A stretch of 64,000 nucleotides of DNA from an uncultured Roseobacter sp. GTDB lineage: Bacteria > Pseudomonadota > Alphaproteobacteria > Rhodobacterales > Rhodobacteraceae. The notes under the pieces are model-generated. The model was not told the origin of the DNA and did not search any database. It worked only from the letters and a program-made list of their open reading frames with translations. The position numbers were made by a program, and so were the translations under genes. Location: contig NZ_CANLYL010000003.1 of NCBI RefSeq assembly GCF_947495275.1, positions 454,066-518,065 of the forward strand. Reading direction: 5' to 3'. This document shows, piece by piece, positions 54,025 through 61,269 of the stretch (the stretch's first letter is position 1; each line of letters begins with the position of its first letter).

Positions 54025-55185
54025 TTATCGCCTGCTGCCGAGCTGAACAACATTCGAACAAGGTACTGCCCCGCAATCCATCTCAATTTGGTTCGCAATT
54101 GCGTTCGCATGTCGATGCGATGCAGAACCCTGATCGTAGATGCCCTGAACACCTTTCTCCACATCACCGCGCAATTGGTCGATGATGTAGGCGGGCAGAT
54201 CAGCGCGGCGGGCAGCGGTTGTGAACAATCGGCGGCAATCGTGGGGTCTTAGAATGTCCTTGCCATTGGACAGGCGTTCCGGGTGGTAGATGTGCTTGGC
54301 CGGATCATGCTGCGGGAATACCCATTCGCTGTGCTGCGGCAGCGCCTTCAACAAGGCGATAGCGCGGTCAGCCAATGGGAACACACCTAAGCGCCCGTTC
54401 TTCAAACGTGCGACCCGGAGCTTGCCCGCTTCTAGGTCAATATCCTCCCAGCGGAGGGTTATCACATTGCCTGCACGGAGGCCGGTGAATAGCATCAGTT
54501 CGAAGGCTGCGGCGATGATTTGATTGTAGGTGCGCTTTGCTTCGATAAGGTCCAGCGCAGGCCATTTTTCATCCGGGTCAAACTTAACCGAGTTGTCGGG
54601 CTGGTAGGTCTTGGTATCGACTTTCAAATCATTCGCGACATTGAAGCAGCGGCGGACGGCAGCGGCCCGTTTAAAAGACGTTCGGATGATCTGGGCGAGG
54701 TGCTTTCGGGTTGCCGTGCCTTTGTGGCGCATCACGACTTCCTCAAGATGATCAAGGGTGATGTCTTCGATTTTCATCCTGAACAGGTCAGCCATGTTGT
54801 TGCGCACCTGCGCTCGATATTCACTTTTTGTTCTTTCGGAGGCGTTGGAGCGTTTGATGTGGGACTCCAGCGCATCCCCCAGCGTGTGGATGCCTGTCGA
54901 TGCAGCATCCGTGCGGGTTGTCATTTCCGCCATCTTTTCCTTGGCCTTGTCACGTGCGGCGAACACGGTGGGCAGGTCGGGCCAATGGCCGAGAGTAATG
55001 GAGCGCACCTTGCCGTCGATGCGCTTCGACAGAATCCACGTCTTTGTGGTGGCCCCAACAGCGAGGCGGATGCCGCGAGCATCAGGGTCGGCTTTGATTG
55101 TGAAATCGGAATACATTGTTGTTTTGCCGGGTGTCGGTTTGATCTTTGCAACTTCCGGGCGGTTGGTTAGGTTATGGTTTGGCAT
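54025..55185 (-). CDS. Tyrosine-type site-specific integrase
   Basis: A 386-residue tyrosine recombinase. The SAM-like arm-binding region begins with a short DUF4102-like head (IKADPDARGIRLAVGATTKT, then RSITLGHWPDLPTVFAARDK). The catalytic domain has the first Arg in FTGLRAGNVITLRWEDI, the H-x-x-R box in PHDCRRLFTTAARRA and the nucleophile Tyr in GVQGIYDQ. It is 145 bases from attR and transcribed away from it. It directs integration into the tRNA-Lys 3' end. Two ATGs (55185 and 55116) are possible. Confidence 0.92.
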   Translation of the reverse strand: MPNHNLTNRPEVAKIKPTPGKTTMYSDFTIKADPDARGIRLAVGATTKTWILSKRIDGKVRSITLGHWPDLPTVFAARDKAKEKMAEMTTRTDAASTGIHTLGDALESHIKRSNASERTKSEYRAQVRNNMADLFRMKIEDITLDHLEEVVMRHKGTATRKHLAQIIRTSFKRAAAVRRCFNVANDLKVDTKTYQPDNSVKFDPDEKWPALDLIEAKRTYNQIIAAAFELMLFTGLRAGNVITLRWEDIDLEAGKLRVARLKNGRLGVFPLADRAIALLKALPQHSEWVFPQHDPAKHIYHPERLSNGKDILRPHDCRRLFTTAARRADLPAYIIDQLRGDVEKGVQGIYDQGSASHRHANAIANQIEMDCGAVPCSNVVQLGSRR

Positions 55186-55189
55186 TGCT

Positions 55190-55270
55190 CTACAACATCC
55201 TCTGCAACATTCGATAGCTGCATACTATGGCATACAACCATAAGTTGACCACTTGTTTTTTGTTGTAGAA
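55190..55270. promoter_or_regulatory. Right arm-type repeats CTRCAACAW
   Basis: CTACAACAT (55190) and CTGCAACAT (55202) are direct copies 12 bases apart. TTGTTGTAGAA (55260-55270) is an inverted copy close to attR. They match the pair near attL. Confidence 0.45.
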
Positions 55271-55329
55271 CAGTGCTTTACCTTGTTTTTATGGCATATT
55301 CCGGTGAAGCCCCGATGTAGCAAAGTTCC

Positions 55330-55376
55330 CTTTTAATCAGTGGGTCGCAGGTTCGAATCCTGCACGGCTCACCACT
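55330..55376 (+). repeat. attR: right copy of the 47-bp integration repeat
   Basis: Copy of the tRNA-Lys 3' half. It differs from attL at two bases, G for A and C for T, which are partners in the T-stem. Only the 3' half is present, so it is not a tRNA gene. The 135 bases between it and the kptA stop (55377-55511) show no gene. Confidence 0.93.
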
Positions 55377-55511
55377 TACACAGCTGAAAGTGTGAATGAA
55401 CCATAAGAGTGCAGATTTGCAGCATAAGCTTGCAGATCCGGTTCTTCACATTGACCGCCGAAAAAGACTTAAGTTCGAACCATGGCTCGTGGAGCGCTGA
55501 TTTGCAGGCCG

Positions 55512-56054
55512 TTACTCGGCAGTTATGCCGAATCCCAAATAGACTGCTGGCACTTTGTCTGTGAGCCAAACACGGTTATCAGCCTGGAAGAATTGAAAGC
55601 CGTCTTCGAACATCCGCAGCGCATCGACACGCAAGACGACTGGTTTTCCGTGTCGTTGGCCAACTCGCTCTGCTGTGTCGGGGTTTAAAGAGAGGTGAAC
55701 TTGGTGTCGACGCCCCGGATTCAATCCATTGGTGAATATTGAATCCAGACTTGCGCTGGCCGTGCCGTGGTACAGTTCGTCGGGCGGGCGTTGGGGTACC
55801 AAGCCCAAATCCACATCAATTGAGTGACCTTGAGCCGCCCGGATCCGCAGACCGTCATCGGAAAGGGTGAAGCGTTTTTTGTCGCTGCTTTCGACCAGTT
55901 GAAAGAGCTCTTCGCGGCTGAGTTTACGGTTGGCTTTTTTCAGCTTGCTCAGCAGGTCATCAACTCGAGCCCAGCCGTGCTTATCAAGCTGAAGACCGAT
56001 CTCTTCAGGTTTATGCCGAAGTACCAGGCTCAAAAATTTGCTCTCTCTGCTCAT
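55512..56054 (-). CDS. kptA: RNA 2'-phosphotransferase (Tpt1/KptA family)
   Basis: KptA removes an internal 2'-phosphate from RNA using NAD+, yielding ADP-ribose 1'',2''-cyclic phosphate. In eukaryotes this finishes tRNA splicing; in bacteria the physiological substrate is unclear. The 180-residue protein has SKFLSLVLRHKPEEIGLQLD (split), then the GLRIRAAQGHS block, YHGTASASLDSI, HQVHLSLN and KPVVLRVDA. All expected NAD-binding and catalytic regions are present, at normal length. ATG at 56054 starts the conserved N-terminus. First gene beyond attR, at the edge of the defence-like island. Confidence 0.92.
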   Translation of the reverse strand: MSRESKFLSLVLRHKPEEIGLQLDKHGWARVDDLLSKLKKANRKLSREELFQLVESSDKKRFTLSDDGLRIRAAQGHSIDVDLGLVPQRPPDELYHGTASASLDSIFTNGLNPGRRHQVHLSLNPDTAERVGQRHGKPVVLRVDALRMFEDGFQFFQADNRVWLTDKVPAVYLGFGITAE

Positions 56055-56355
56055 GTGTGAACTTCTCACCTTTTGGGATTTGGAAAGCTCTTATCATGAA
56101 GCCTCTGAGCACGAAAACTTGGTGGAACCAAAAAAAGAACTTTGAGCCAATTGCCAGACGCTCTCGCCCAAATTGGATGACGTTCAAGCCCGCTACACTC
56201 TGACCTTGAAAATTGGCGGGAAGCCGTCATTCGCTGCAGCGCGGCAGAAATCTAAACAAGCCGCGAAAGCGGACCTTCTTCACTCAGATCTCGGAGGCCT
56301 CTCTGCTTTCTAGGGCGGCTTTGGATGGCCGAAACTCTTTTGTTCGACGGGCCTT
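56055..56355. other. Intergenic region, no gene seen
   Basis: 301 bases between the kptA start and the repeat-protein stop. The largest frames are short and without start signals. It includes GC-rich segments around 56210-56260 that look like decayed coding sequence, but nothing can be named. Confidence 0.4.
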
Positions 56356-56613
56356 CTACCTTTTTCGCCCCGGACGTTGCGTCAAGGCAGACCCTGCCGC
56401 TGACTTGGCCGCTTTAGATGCCTTTGGGTTTCGGAGTGTTTTTGAGGCCGCGCTGGCAGCCTTCTTACTGGTTACTTCCTTGCTTCGCACTTGTGTCAGG
56501 GCAGACCCCGCCGCCGACTTCGCGGCTTTGCTAGCGGTAGGGCTCCTCAGCGTCTTGCTTGCCGCCGATGCGGCGCGTTTGCCAGTGGATTCTGATCGCG
56601 TTCTTTTGGGCAT
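56356..56613 (-). CDS. Small Ala/Lys/Ser-rich protein with two copies of a 30-residue repeat
   Basis: An 85-residue basic protein beginning MPKRTRSESTGKRAASAASK. The block KTLRSPTASKAAKSAAGSAL is repeated as KTLRNPKASKAAKSAAGSAL. Composition resembles histone H1 tails and small nucleoid proteins. The same SKTLR...SKAAKSAAGSALTQ pattern is common in many bacteria as a protein of unknown function. The ATG at 56613 is preceded by AGGAACTCGAGC with an AGGA. A longer frame to 56697 and a plus-strand frame here are shadows. Possible DNA-binding role is inference. Confidence 0.75.
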   Translation of the reverse strand: MPKRTRSESTGKRAASAASKTLRSPTASKAAKSAAGSALTQVRSKEVTSKKAASAASKTLRNPKASKAAKSAAGSALTQRPGRKR

Positions 56614-56681
56614 TGCTCGAGTTCCTCGTGGTTGTTGGTAAGCTGGAGTTCCTTTGTTGGTCCGTTCCGATGTTGAATCTT

Positions 56682-57128
56682 CTATCTTCGGGACCAATTC
56701 TTCATTCGGTTATATAGGCGCAGCAGCCAATTACTTTGCGGGACTGATTGCGTCATGTGTTCCGGCGGCGACGGCAGCGCCTCCTCATGCCAAGAGGACT
56801 TTCGGCGCGCATCGCGCCGTCGACCTGCTGCGATCTGATGATCAGTCCAGTCACCAGCCCATTCGATGCGGTTGTCCGTGATCAGATAGTGAGACCGGCA
56901 TGGGAAACCCCAGTTCCCCACGGACGGCCGTATTGTGATCGTCTTTCCATCGAACCGCAGCCTCCAATCCGTTGGATGGAGCGGAAGCACGACCTTCTCG
57001 CCGCATCCGCACGCGCAGCGATGCGCGGTCGTCGCGTATTCGCCTGAGATGTAGAGTACACCTTCTTCTAGGTCCTTTGGGATGAATTCCACAAACCTCG
57101 GCGTGATATCCTTCGCGACTGAAGTCAT
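56682..57128 (-). CDS. Zinc-binding protein, DUF6527 type
   Basis: A 148-residue protein. Cys and His residues appear as CACGC (C38, C40, C42) and, 35 residues later, CRSH (C77, H80), an arrangement that suggests zinc binding. RIEWAGDW follows. This matches the DUF6527 family, which travels with multi-ubiquitin and ThiF genes. Its ATG (57128) overlaps the E1-like stop by four bases, so it is translated with it. Biochemical role is unknown. The C-terminal 45 residues are basic. Confidence 0.72.
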   Translation of the reverse strand: MTSVAKDITPRFVEFIPKDLEEGVLYISGEYATTAHRCACGCGEKVVLPLHPTDWRLRFDGKTITIRPSVGNWGFPCRSHYLITDNRIEWAGDWTDHQIAAGRRRDARRKSSWHEEALPSPPEHMTQSVPQSNWLLRLYNRMKNWSRR

Positions 57129-58312
57129 GCCGCACTTCTTATCATTTGACGCGTCTCGATCTGATAGTGCCAAATTGGTTCCGCGAAATTGGCGTAGAAA
57201 CCCCGAAAACCCTTCCATAGTTGAACCGCCATGTCGGCATTCAGAGAGTTCAAATCCGAGATCTGGATGTTGTTCTCATAGATGTCTTCCCGGCCGCCGG
57301 GATCGAGTGGAATGTGGGGCCTCACCGAAGCCCTATTTTCCTTTGTGCTCAAGACGGCCCTAAGAGTTCCGCCGATGCCATTACTGCTGAGGTGCAAACC
57401 CATTCCGACATCGATGAAGGGCAGGCCTCTGCGTTCGAGCTCAGAAACGATCTCGGCCTTTTCTGGACACGCGTCGATTGCCAGGAAGGCGAATGTGACA
57501 CCCTCGAGAAGTTCCAGGTTTGCAGCAGTAAGCTTCGTGGGATGTGACACGATGTTTCGCTTCATTCGTCCGTAACGTGCAGCGTGGTAGTGCACTTTGA
57601 ATGGCGGCGGCTGCATCTCTTCAAGCGACGGCGTGCCGGGTGAACGATAGGCATTGTGAGGATACTGTCGGTCGCCATCGATCAGATGGTTCCTGAGCAC
57701 AGGTGTCTTCGTCGCGTGGTCCAGGATGTATGCGCCGGTGCCACCCAAGCCGATGTGGGCAATGACCTCTCGCTTGAAAACGCTCGCCAACTTCGTTGTA
57801 CCTGCTCGGGCTGATGCGCAGTCGGGGAAGACGAACGGGTCATCCTCCGAGGCAGTTGGCGGCATCGCCCCAACCCTTGCTGTCGCCGTCGGATTCTGTG
57901 CGTGGACCTCGCTGAGGATAATGTCCTCGTAAGTGCGCACTTTTTCGTAGAAGTCCGCATAGCCCCTGTGTCCTCCACTGGTATCACGTGGCTTGTTCGA
58001 GAAGCCTTGCTGGAACGTAATCGATCCGACCGTGGTGCATCTCGGACTCGTCCTTCCGAGCGCAGAAAGTGGGTTGCCGTTTCTGTCGTGCGGTTCGCCG
58101 CCCGAGAACGACATGACGTGATCCCTAGGTGCAACGGTACGTTCCGAAGTAGCATCGAGCGCACAACCGAACACGCCACGGCGAACGGCCCCATGTCGAT
58201 CGAGGTAGGGGATCTCCTCGACCAACAAGTGACCGTCGGAAACGCTGACCGCATAGCCCTCAGAGACAAGGCGCTGAAGATCGGGGCTACGATTTATCAG
58301 TTGCTGAGACAT
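57125..58312 (-). CDS. E1/ThiF-like ubiquitin-activating protein with N-terminal DUF6791-type domain
   Basis: A 395-residue protein. Residues 1-180 form a separate domain with Cys at 50, 92 and 165. Residues 181-395 are a ThiF/E1 adenylation fold: IGLGGTG (G188-G193) for ATP, DGD with N220 and R223 (D212, D214) and FLAID (D280). That set is what an adenylating E1 needs. No Cys occurs after C282, so the usual E1 catalytic Cys is absent. Either no thioester forms or the N-terminal domain supplies the Cys. It overlaps the upstream multi-ubiquitin gene by 26 bases and the DUF6527 gene by four. A transfer role is inference. Confidence 0.8.
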   Translation of the reverse strand: MSQQLINRSPDLQRLVSEGYAVSVSDGHLLVEEIPYLDRHGAVRRGVFGCALDATSERTVAPRDHVMSFSGGEPHDRNGNPLSALGRTSPRCTTVGSITFQQGFSNKPRDTSGGHRGYADFYEKVRTYEDIILSEVHAQNPTATARVGAMPPTASEDDPFVFPDCASARAGTTKLASVFKREVIAHIGLGGTGAYILDHATKTPVLRNHLIDGDRQYPHNAYRSPGTPSLEEMQPPPFKVHYHAARYGRMKRNIVSHPTKLTAANLELLEGVTFAFLAIDACPEKAEIVSELERRGLPFIDVGMGLHLSSNGIGGTLRAVLSTKENRASVRPHIPLDPGGREDIYENNIQISDLNSLNADMAVQLWKGFRGFYANFAEPIWHYQIETRQMIRSAA

Positions 58313-58964
58313 TGAAGACCATCCCCTCGACGACGCGAACTTTGCCTCCTTCGAGGAGGACGCCTTCGCGACGTCGCTTCGGCCCCCTCGAAAATGAGAC
58401 CGTGAAGCAGATCAGAGCCCCTCCGAAGAGTTTCGGAAATGCGAGTTTTGCCAGGTCCGAGAAGGAAAGGCGCCCTTTTTCAACCGTGATGACTTCGCCA
58501 TTCAGGACCACATCGACGGTCTGATCCTTTGGATCACCCGACCGGAACCTCTCAACATTCTTCGGCTTCAATGAAAGGATCTCGTCATCCTCGATCACGC
58601 GATCACTTTTGGAGTCAAAATACAGATCCTCATCATCTGGGATGTCACCGATCAAGCGGAGTTCCAGTGCGGAAATCTGCCCTTCTCCCCAAACGATTTC
58701 CCTTTCGTTCAACATGGCGCGGAAGAGCCTGTCGCCTTCGAACAATCGGAAGCGCTGCGAAGCGGTTTCGCGCAAATCGACCTGTTCATCGAGGCCGATG
58801 GATTGTGTGCCTCGATCGATGATCGAGACTACAGTGTATCCCGATGCCGGGCTGCGAGACGCAATCGCGAGAATGTCGCGACCGGTGATGACTGGGTCGT
58901 ATGTCCGAAAATTCTGATCGTCGATTGTCAAGTCATATTCGACTTCTTGAGCGGCTTCTGACAT
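58287..58964 (-). CDS. Multi-ubiquitin domain protein (three beta-grasp units)
   Basis: A 225-residue protein with three ubiquitin-like units at about 7-80, 85-142 and 148-222. The first and third have the beta-grasp pattern, with DLTIDDQNFRTYDPVITGRD and VDVVLNGEVITVEKGRLSFS. The third ends GKVRVVEGMVFNVSATDKS. The C-terminus is not di-glycine; TDKS is a usual ending of this family (PF14452 style). The ATG at 58964 is taken because the longer frame to 59024 adds a basic stretch with no homology. First gene of the three-gene operon; the divergent XRE gene is 187 bases away. No free ubiquitin peptidase gene was seen. Confidence 0.82.
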   Translation of the reverse strand: MSEAAQEVEYDLTIDDQNFRTYDPVITGRDILAIASRSPASGYTVVSIIDRGTQSIGLDEQVDLRETASQRFRLFEGDRLFRAMLNEREIVWGEGQISALELRLIGDIPDDEDLYFDSKSDRVIEDDEILSLKPKNVERFRSGDPKDQTVDVVLNGEVITVEKGRLSFSDLAKLAFPKLFGGALICFTVSFSRGPKRRREGVLLEGGKVRVVEGMVFNVSATDKS

Positions 58965-59040
58965 GCCGTAGCTCCTTGTTTTATTGCCCCTACGCCGCGT
59001 TTCAAAAAGCTTGACGGCAAGCATATTCAGTGATTCAAGT

Positions 59041-59085
59041 GTCTCATGAAAGAGACGCGTTACACAAAAGAGACGATTAACGTCT
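59041..59085. promoter_or_regulatory. Dyad operators between multi-ubiquitin and XRE genes
   Basis: GTCTC-N6-GAGAC at 59041-59056 and AGACG-ATTAA-CGTCT at 59071-59085. AGAGACG occurs twice, 18 bases apart. They lie between divergent starts, where a Cro/CI-type repressor would control both directions. Confidence 0.6.
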
Positions 59086-59151
59086 TACTAACGAAACACT
59101 TAGGAGCACAGACATGACCCGTCAAGAGGAATCTTGTGCGTTGCAAGCACT

Positions 59152-59487
59152 ATGACTCTAAGCATCGAGAATCTCGGAAGAATGATCATCGAACACCGCG
59201 GAACACTTGGAGTACGAGCAGCGGCTAAAGAGATCGGGATCAGCCCCGCGACGCTCTCCCGTGTCGAGAACGGGAACGTTCCCGACCTGGCCACCTTCGC
59301 GAAAATCTGTGAATGGCTGGGTGAAGACCCTAATCGGTTCCTTGGGATGCAACCTACACGAAAGCCGACAGAAATCGCATCCGTACAATTCCGTAAGAAA
59401 GATGCCACGCACATCGATACCGCGACGGCGCTTGGCGGCATGATCCTGAAAGCGCAAGAAGCCCTTCGTGACAGAGAGAACCTCTAA
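59152..59487 (+). CDS. XRE-family helix-turn-helix repressor
   Basis: A 111-residue protein. The HTH (GVRAAAKEIGISPATLSRVE) lies at about residues 20-40, followed by a helical tail rich in charged residues. It is of the HTH_3 Cro/CI type with an ATLSRVENG recognition loop. The frame allows a TTG at 59134, but the ATG at 59152 starts the domain. It ends two bases before the ImmA/IrrE gene. Such repressors are cleaved or released by the paired protease, as in ICEBs1 and Deinococcus IrrE/DdrO. It probably represses the multi-ubiquitin operon. Confidence 0.88.
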   Translation: MTLSIENLGRMIIEHRGTLGVRAAAKEIGISPATLSRVENGNVPDLATFAKICEWLGEDPNRFLGMQPTRKPTEIASVQFRKKDATHIDTATALGGMILKAQEALRDRENL

Positions 59488-59489
59488 GG

Positions 59490-60053
59490 ATGCGGCGCGG
59501 GTTCAAGACTCAGGCTGAAAAACTCGCGCTGAAACATAGGGCAGCGGCTGGCCTCGGCTCACGTGACCGCCTGGACCCAAGAACTTTTTTGCAGAGGAAT
59601 GGAATCATGGTGTGGGAACCTGCCGATGTCCCAGACATCGATTTGGGACATCTTCACCAGCTTACCGTTGTGGATCCTGACAGCTGGTCTGGCGTCACCA
59701 TTAAAGTCGACGAGAAGACGCTGATAATCGTCAACTCTAGCCACCCAGTTGGGAGGCAGGCAAACACCTTGATGCACGAATGGTCACACATCGAGTTAAG
59801 GCATAAGCCCAACCGCGCAGACCGCTCTGACGGTGGACTGCTTCTCTTGAGTGACTACCCGAAGGAATTTGAAGAAGAGGCCGACTGGCTTGCGGGATGT
59901 ATGCTCCTACCCCGCGATGGCTTGTTATATCACTGTGGCGCTGGCTTGGATGCTCAAGGTGTAGCTAATCATTACGGCGTGAGCCGACAGCTGGCCACAT
60001 GGAGGATCGGTAAAACGGGCGTAAAGAGACAACTCGGAGCCCGCCAATACTAG
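59490..60053 (+). CDS. ImmA/IrrE-family metallopeptidase
   Basis: A 187-residue protein with the zinc-protease motif HEWSH (H96, E97, H100) and a downstream acidic helix FEEEADWLAGCML that gives the third ligand (likely E130). The C-terminal region looks like a small HTH (GVANHYGVSRQLATWRI). ImmA/IrrE proteases cleave a partner XRE repressor after a stress signal. It starts two bases after the XRE gene, so the pair is a switch module. Confidence 0.88.
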   Translation: MRRGFKTQAEKLALKHRAAAGLGSRDRLDPRTFLQRNGIMVWEPADVPDIDLGHLHQLTVVDPDSWSGVTIKVDEKTLIIVNSSHPVGRQANTLMHEWSHIELRHKPNRADRSDGGLLLLSDYPKEFEEEADWLAGCMLLPRDGLLYHCGAGLDAQGVANHYGVSRQLATWRIGKTGVKRQLGARQY

Positions 60054-60372
60054 GACCCAGCCAAGGTTTTGCGTCCTCGACGGGGTAGTCGACGTGGTCA
60101 TGCGGTATAATCGACAGCTATGCTCAACGAGCCTTTTTGTGTCGCGGAGCCCGACCTACGCACTTTGTCAGGTCATGCATGCGCATCGAATGAAGATATT
60201 GGCGGGCCGCGCCGCAATACCGTAGAACGGATCAGACTTTGACCGTCCTGTCACGGGCCTTAGCTCGTGTGTCGGGTGAGACAAAAATGGTTTTTCCTTG
60301 TGAAAACAATACCACACGTCTTTCCAACGCGTGTCAGATTTGCTACTGTCAGAATGAGGAAAGTAGCGAAAA
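60054..60372. other. Intergenic region, no convincing gene
   Basis: 319 bases between the ImmA/IrrE stop and the sce7726-like start. A 40-codon frame begins at 60120 but lacks support. The stretch near 60280-60310 is AT-rich with TTTTC-N5-GAAAA, a possible promoter or operator for the next operon. Confidence 0.4.
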
Positions 60373-61269
60373 ATGAATAATAACAGCGCAATAAGTGCAT
60401 CGGCGGTCAGTAGGTTCTTCTCTCGATCAGTGATAAAAGAGCTGGCGAAGACGGGCCGGTCTCCAATGTTTGCCCGGTTGCTCGTGGAGTCTGGAATTGA
60501 CCGTGAACTCGCTGAGAGCGTGACAATCGGCGAGGCTTTCGAGTGCGCGTATGGCTACCTTCGACAAACAGAATTCCGCCACGAGTATGCGTACAAAGCG
60601 GCCCTGACACACAAGGTCCTCTTGGGAACGCATTCCCTCAACACAGCATCGATGATGACAGAGTTTCGTGTTGGTCGATGCAAAGCCGATGTCGTCATTC
60701 TCAACGGCACCGGGACCGTCTATGAGATCAAGTCCGAGCGAGACAGCTTGAGCCGCTTGGAACGCCAGATCGACGAGTATCGAAGGGTTTTCGCGTCGGT
60801 CAACGTGATCGTTGGCGAGAACCATCTGGCTTCTGTTCTCAAAGCAGTGCCTTCGGATGTTGGTGTTCTCAGGTTGTCTGGGCGGTATCAGATCAGCGAG
60901 ATCAGAGCGGCACAGAACGCACCAGACCGTACAGACGCCGGAAGCATCTTTGATGTTGTCAGTACGCGGGAAGCGGGCCTCATCTTGAAAGACCTTGGTT
61001 ATGATCTTCCCGACGTTCCCAATACCCGCCGGTATCAGGCTTACTTGGAAGTTTTCAAGACTATTCCATCCGCGCAAGCGCATTGCGCTATGGTGAAAGT
61101 GCTCAAGAAAACCAGAACTCTCACCCACCTTGCGCCTTTCATTCAGGATTTGCCTGCCTCGCTGCAATCTGTTGCCCTGAGCACAAAAATATCAAACATT
61201 GAATTCAGTAATTTAATTCAGGTTCTCAGAGTGCCTTTGGCCGAGGCCAAAGGATGGGCAGTTAGTTGA
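60373..61269 (+). CDS. sce7726-family protein with PD-(D/E)XK nuclease-like core
   Basis: A 298-residue protein of the type named after Sorangium cellulosum sce7726. The region 97-132 has Glu (TEFRVGRCKADVVIL, E97 and D106), the ExK core VYEIKSERD (E118, K120) and a following Gln (RQIDEYRRVF, Q132), as in PD-(D/E)XK nucleases. A C-terminal helical half follows. The gene overlaps the sce7725-type gene by four bases. Homologues lie in mobile and defence regions; function is not established. Confidence 0.78.
   Translation: MNNNSAISASAVSRFFSRSVIKELAKTGRSPMFARLLVESGIDRELAESVTIGEAFECAYGYLRQTEFRHEYAYKAALTHKVLLGTHSLNTASMMTEFRVGRCKADVVILNGTGTVYEIKSERDSLSRLERQIDEYRRVFASVNVIVGENHLASVLKAVPSDVGVLRLSGRYQISEIRAAQNAPDRTDAGSIFDVVSTREAGLILKDLGYDLPDVPNTRRYQAYLEVFKTIPSAQAHCAMVKVLKKTRTLTHLAPFIQDLPASLQSVALSTKISNIEFSNLIQVLRVPLAEAKGWAVS

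Larger units (their letters stand above)
40296..55376. mobile_element. Integrated phage-satellite-like element in tRNA-Lys
   Basis: Bounded by 47-bp repeats of the tRNA-Lys 3' half, 15.1 kb. Contents from right to left: tyrosine integrase, excisionase-like protein, primase-helicase, an unknown gene on the opposite strand, a small unknown protein, portal protein, a winged-helix protein, a coiled-coil protein, TerS candidate, split TerL, a GHKL/nuclease protein and early-type small genes. No capsid, maturation protease, tail, holin or endolysin gene was recognised, and the portal gene precedes the terminase genes, opposite to the usual order. It is a phage-derived element that could move only with help. 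Whether it is an active satellite or a reduced prophage cannot be decided from sequence. Confidence 0.88.

Noticed and set aside
55330..55376. Second tRNA-Lys gene
   Set aside because: Only the 3' half from the anticodon loop is present; no acceptor 5' strand or D-arm precedes it.
56213..56641. Plus-strand frame of 142 codons over the repeat protein
   Set aside because: It mirrors the repeat protein on the minus strand, which has the recognisable family pattern and a start signal.
60120..60242. 40-codon open frame before the sce7726-type gene
   Set aside because: No Shine-Dalgarno, no recognisable composition; only a TATAAT-like string ahead of it.
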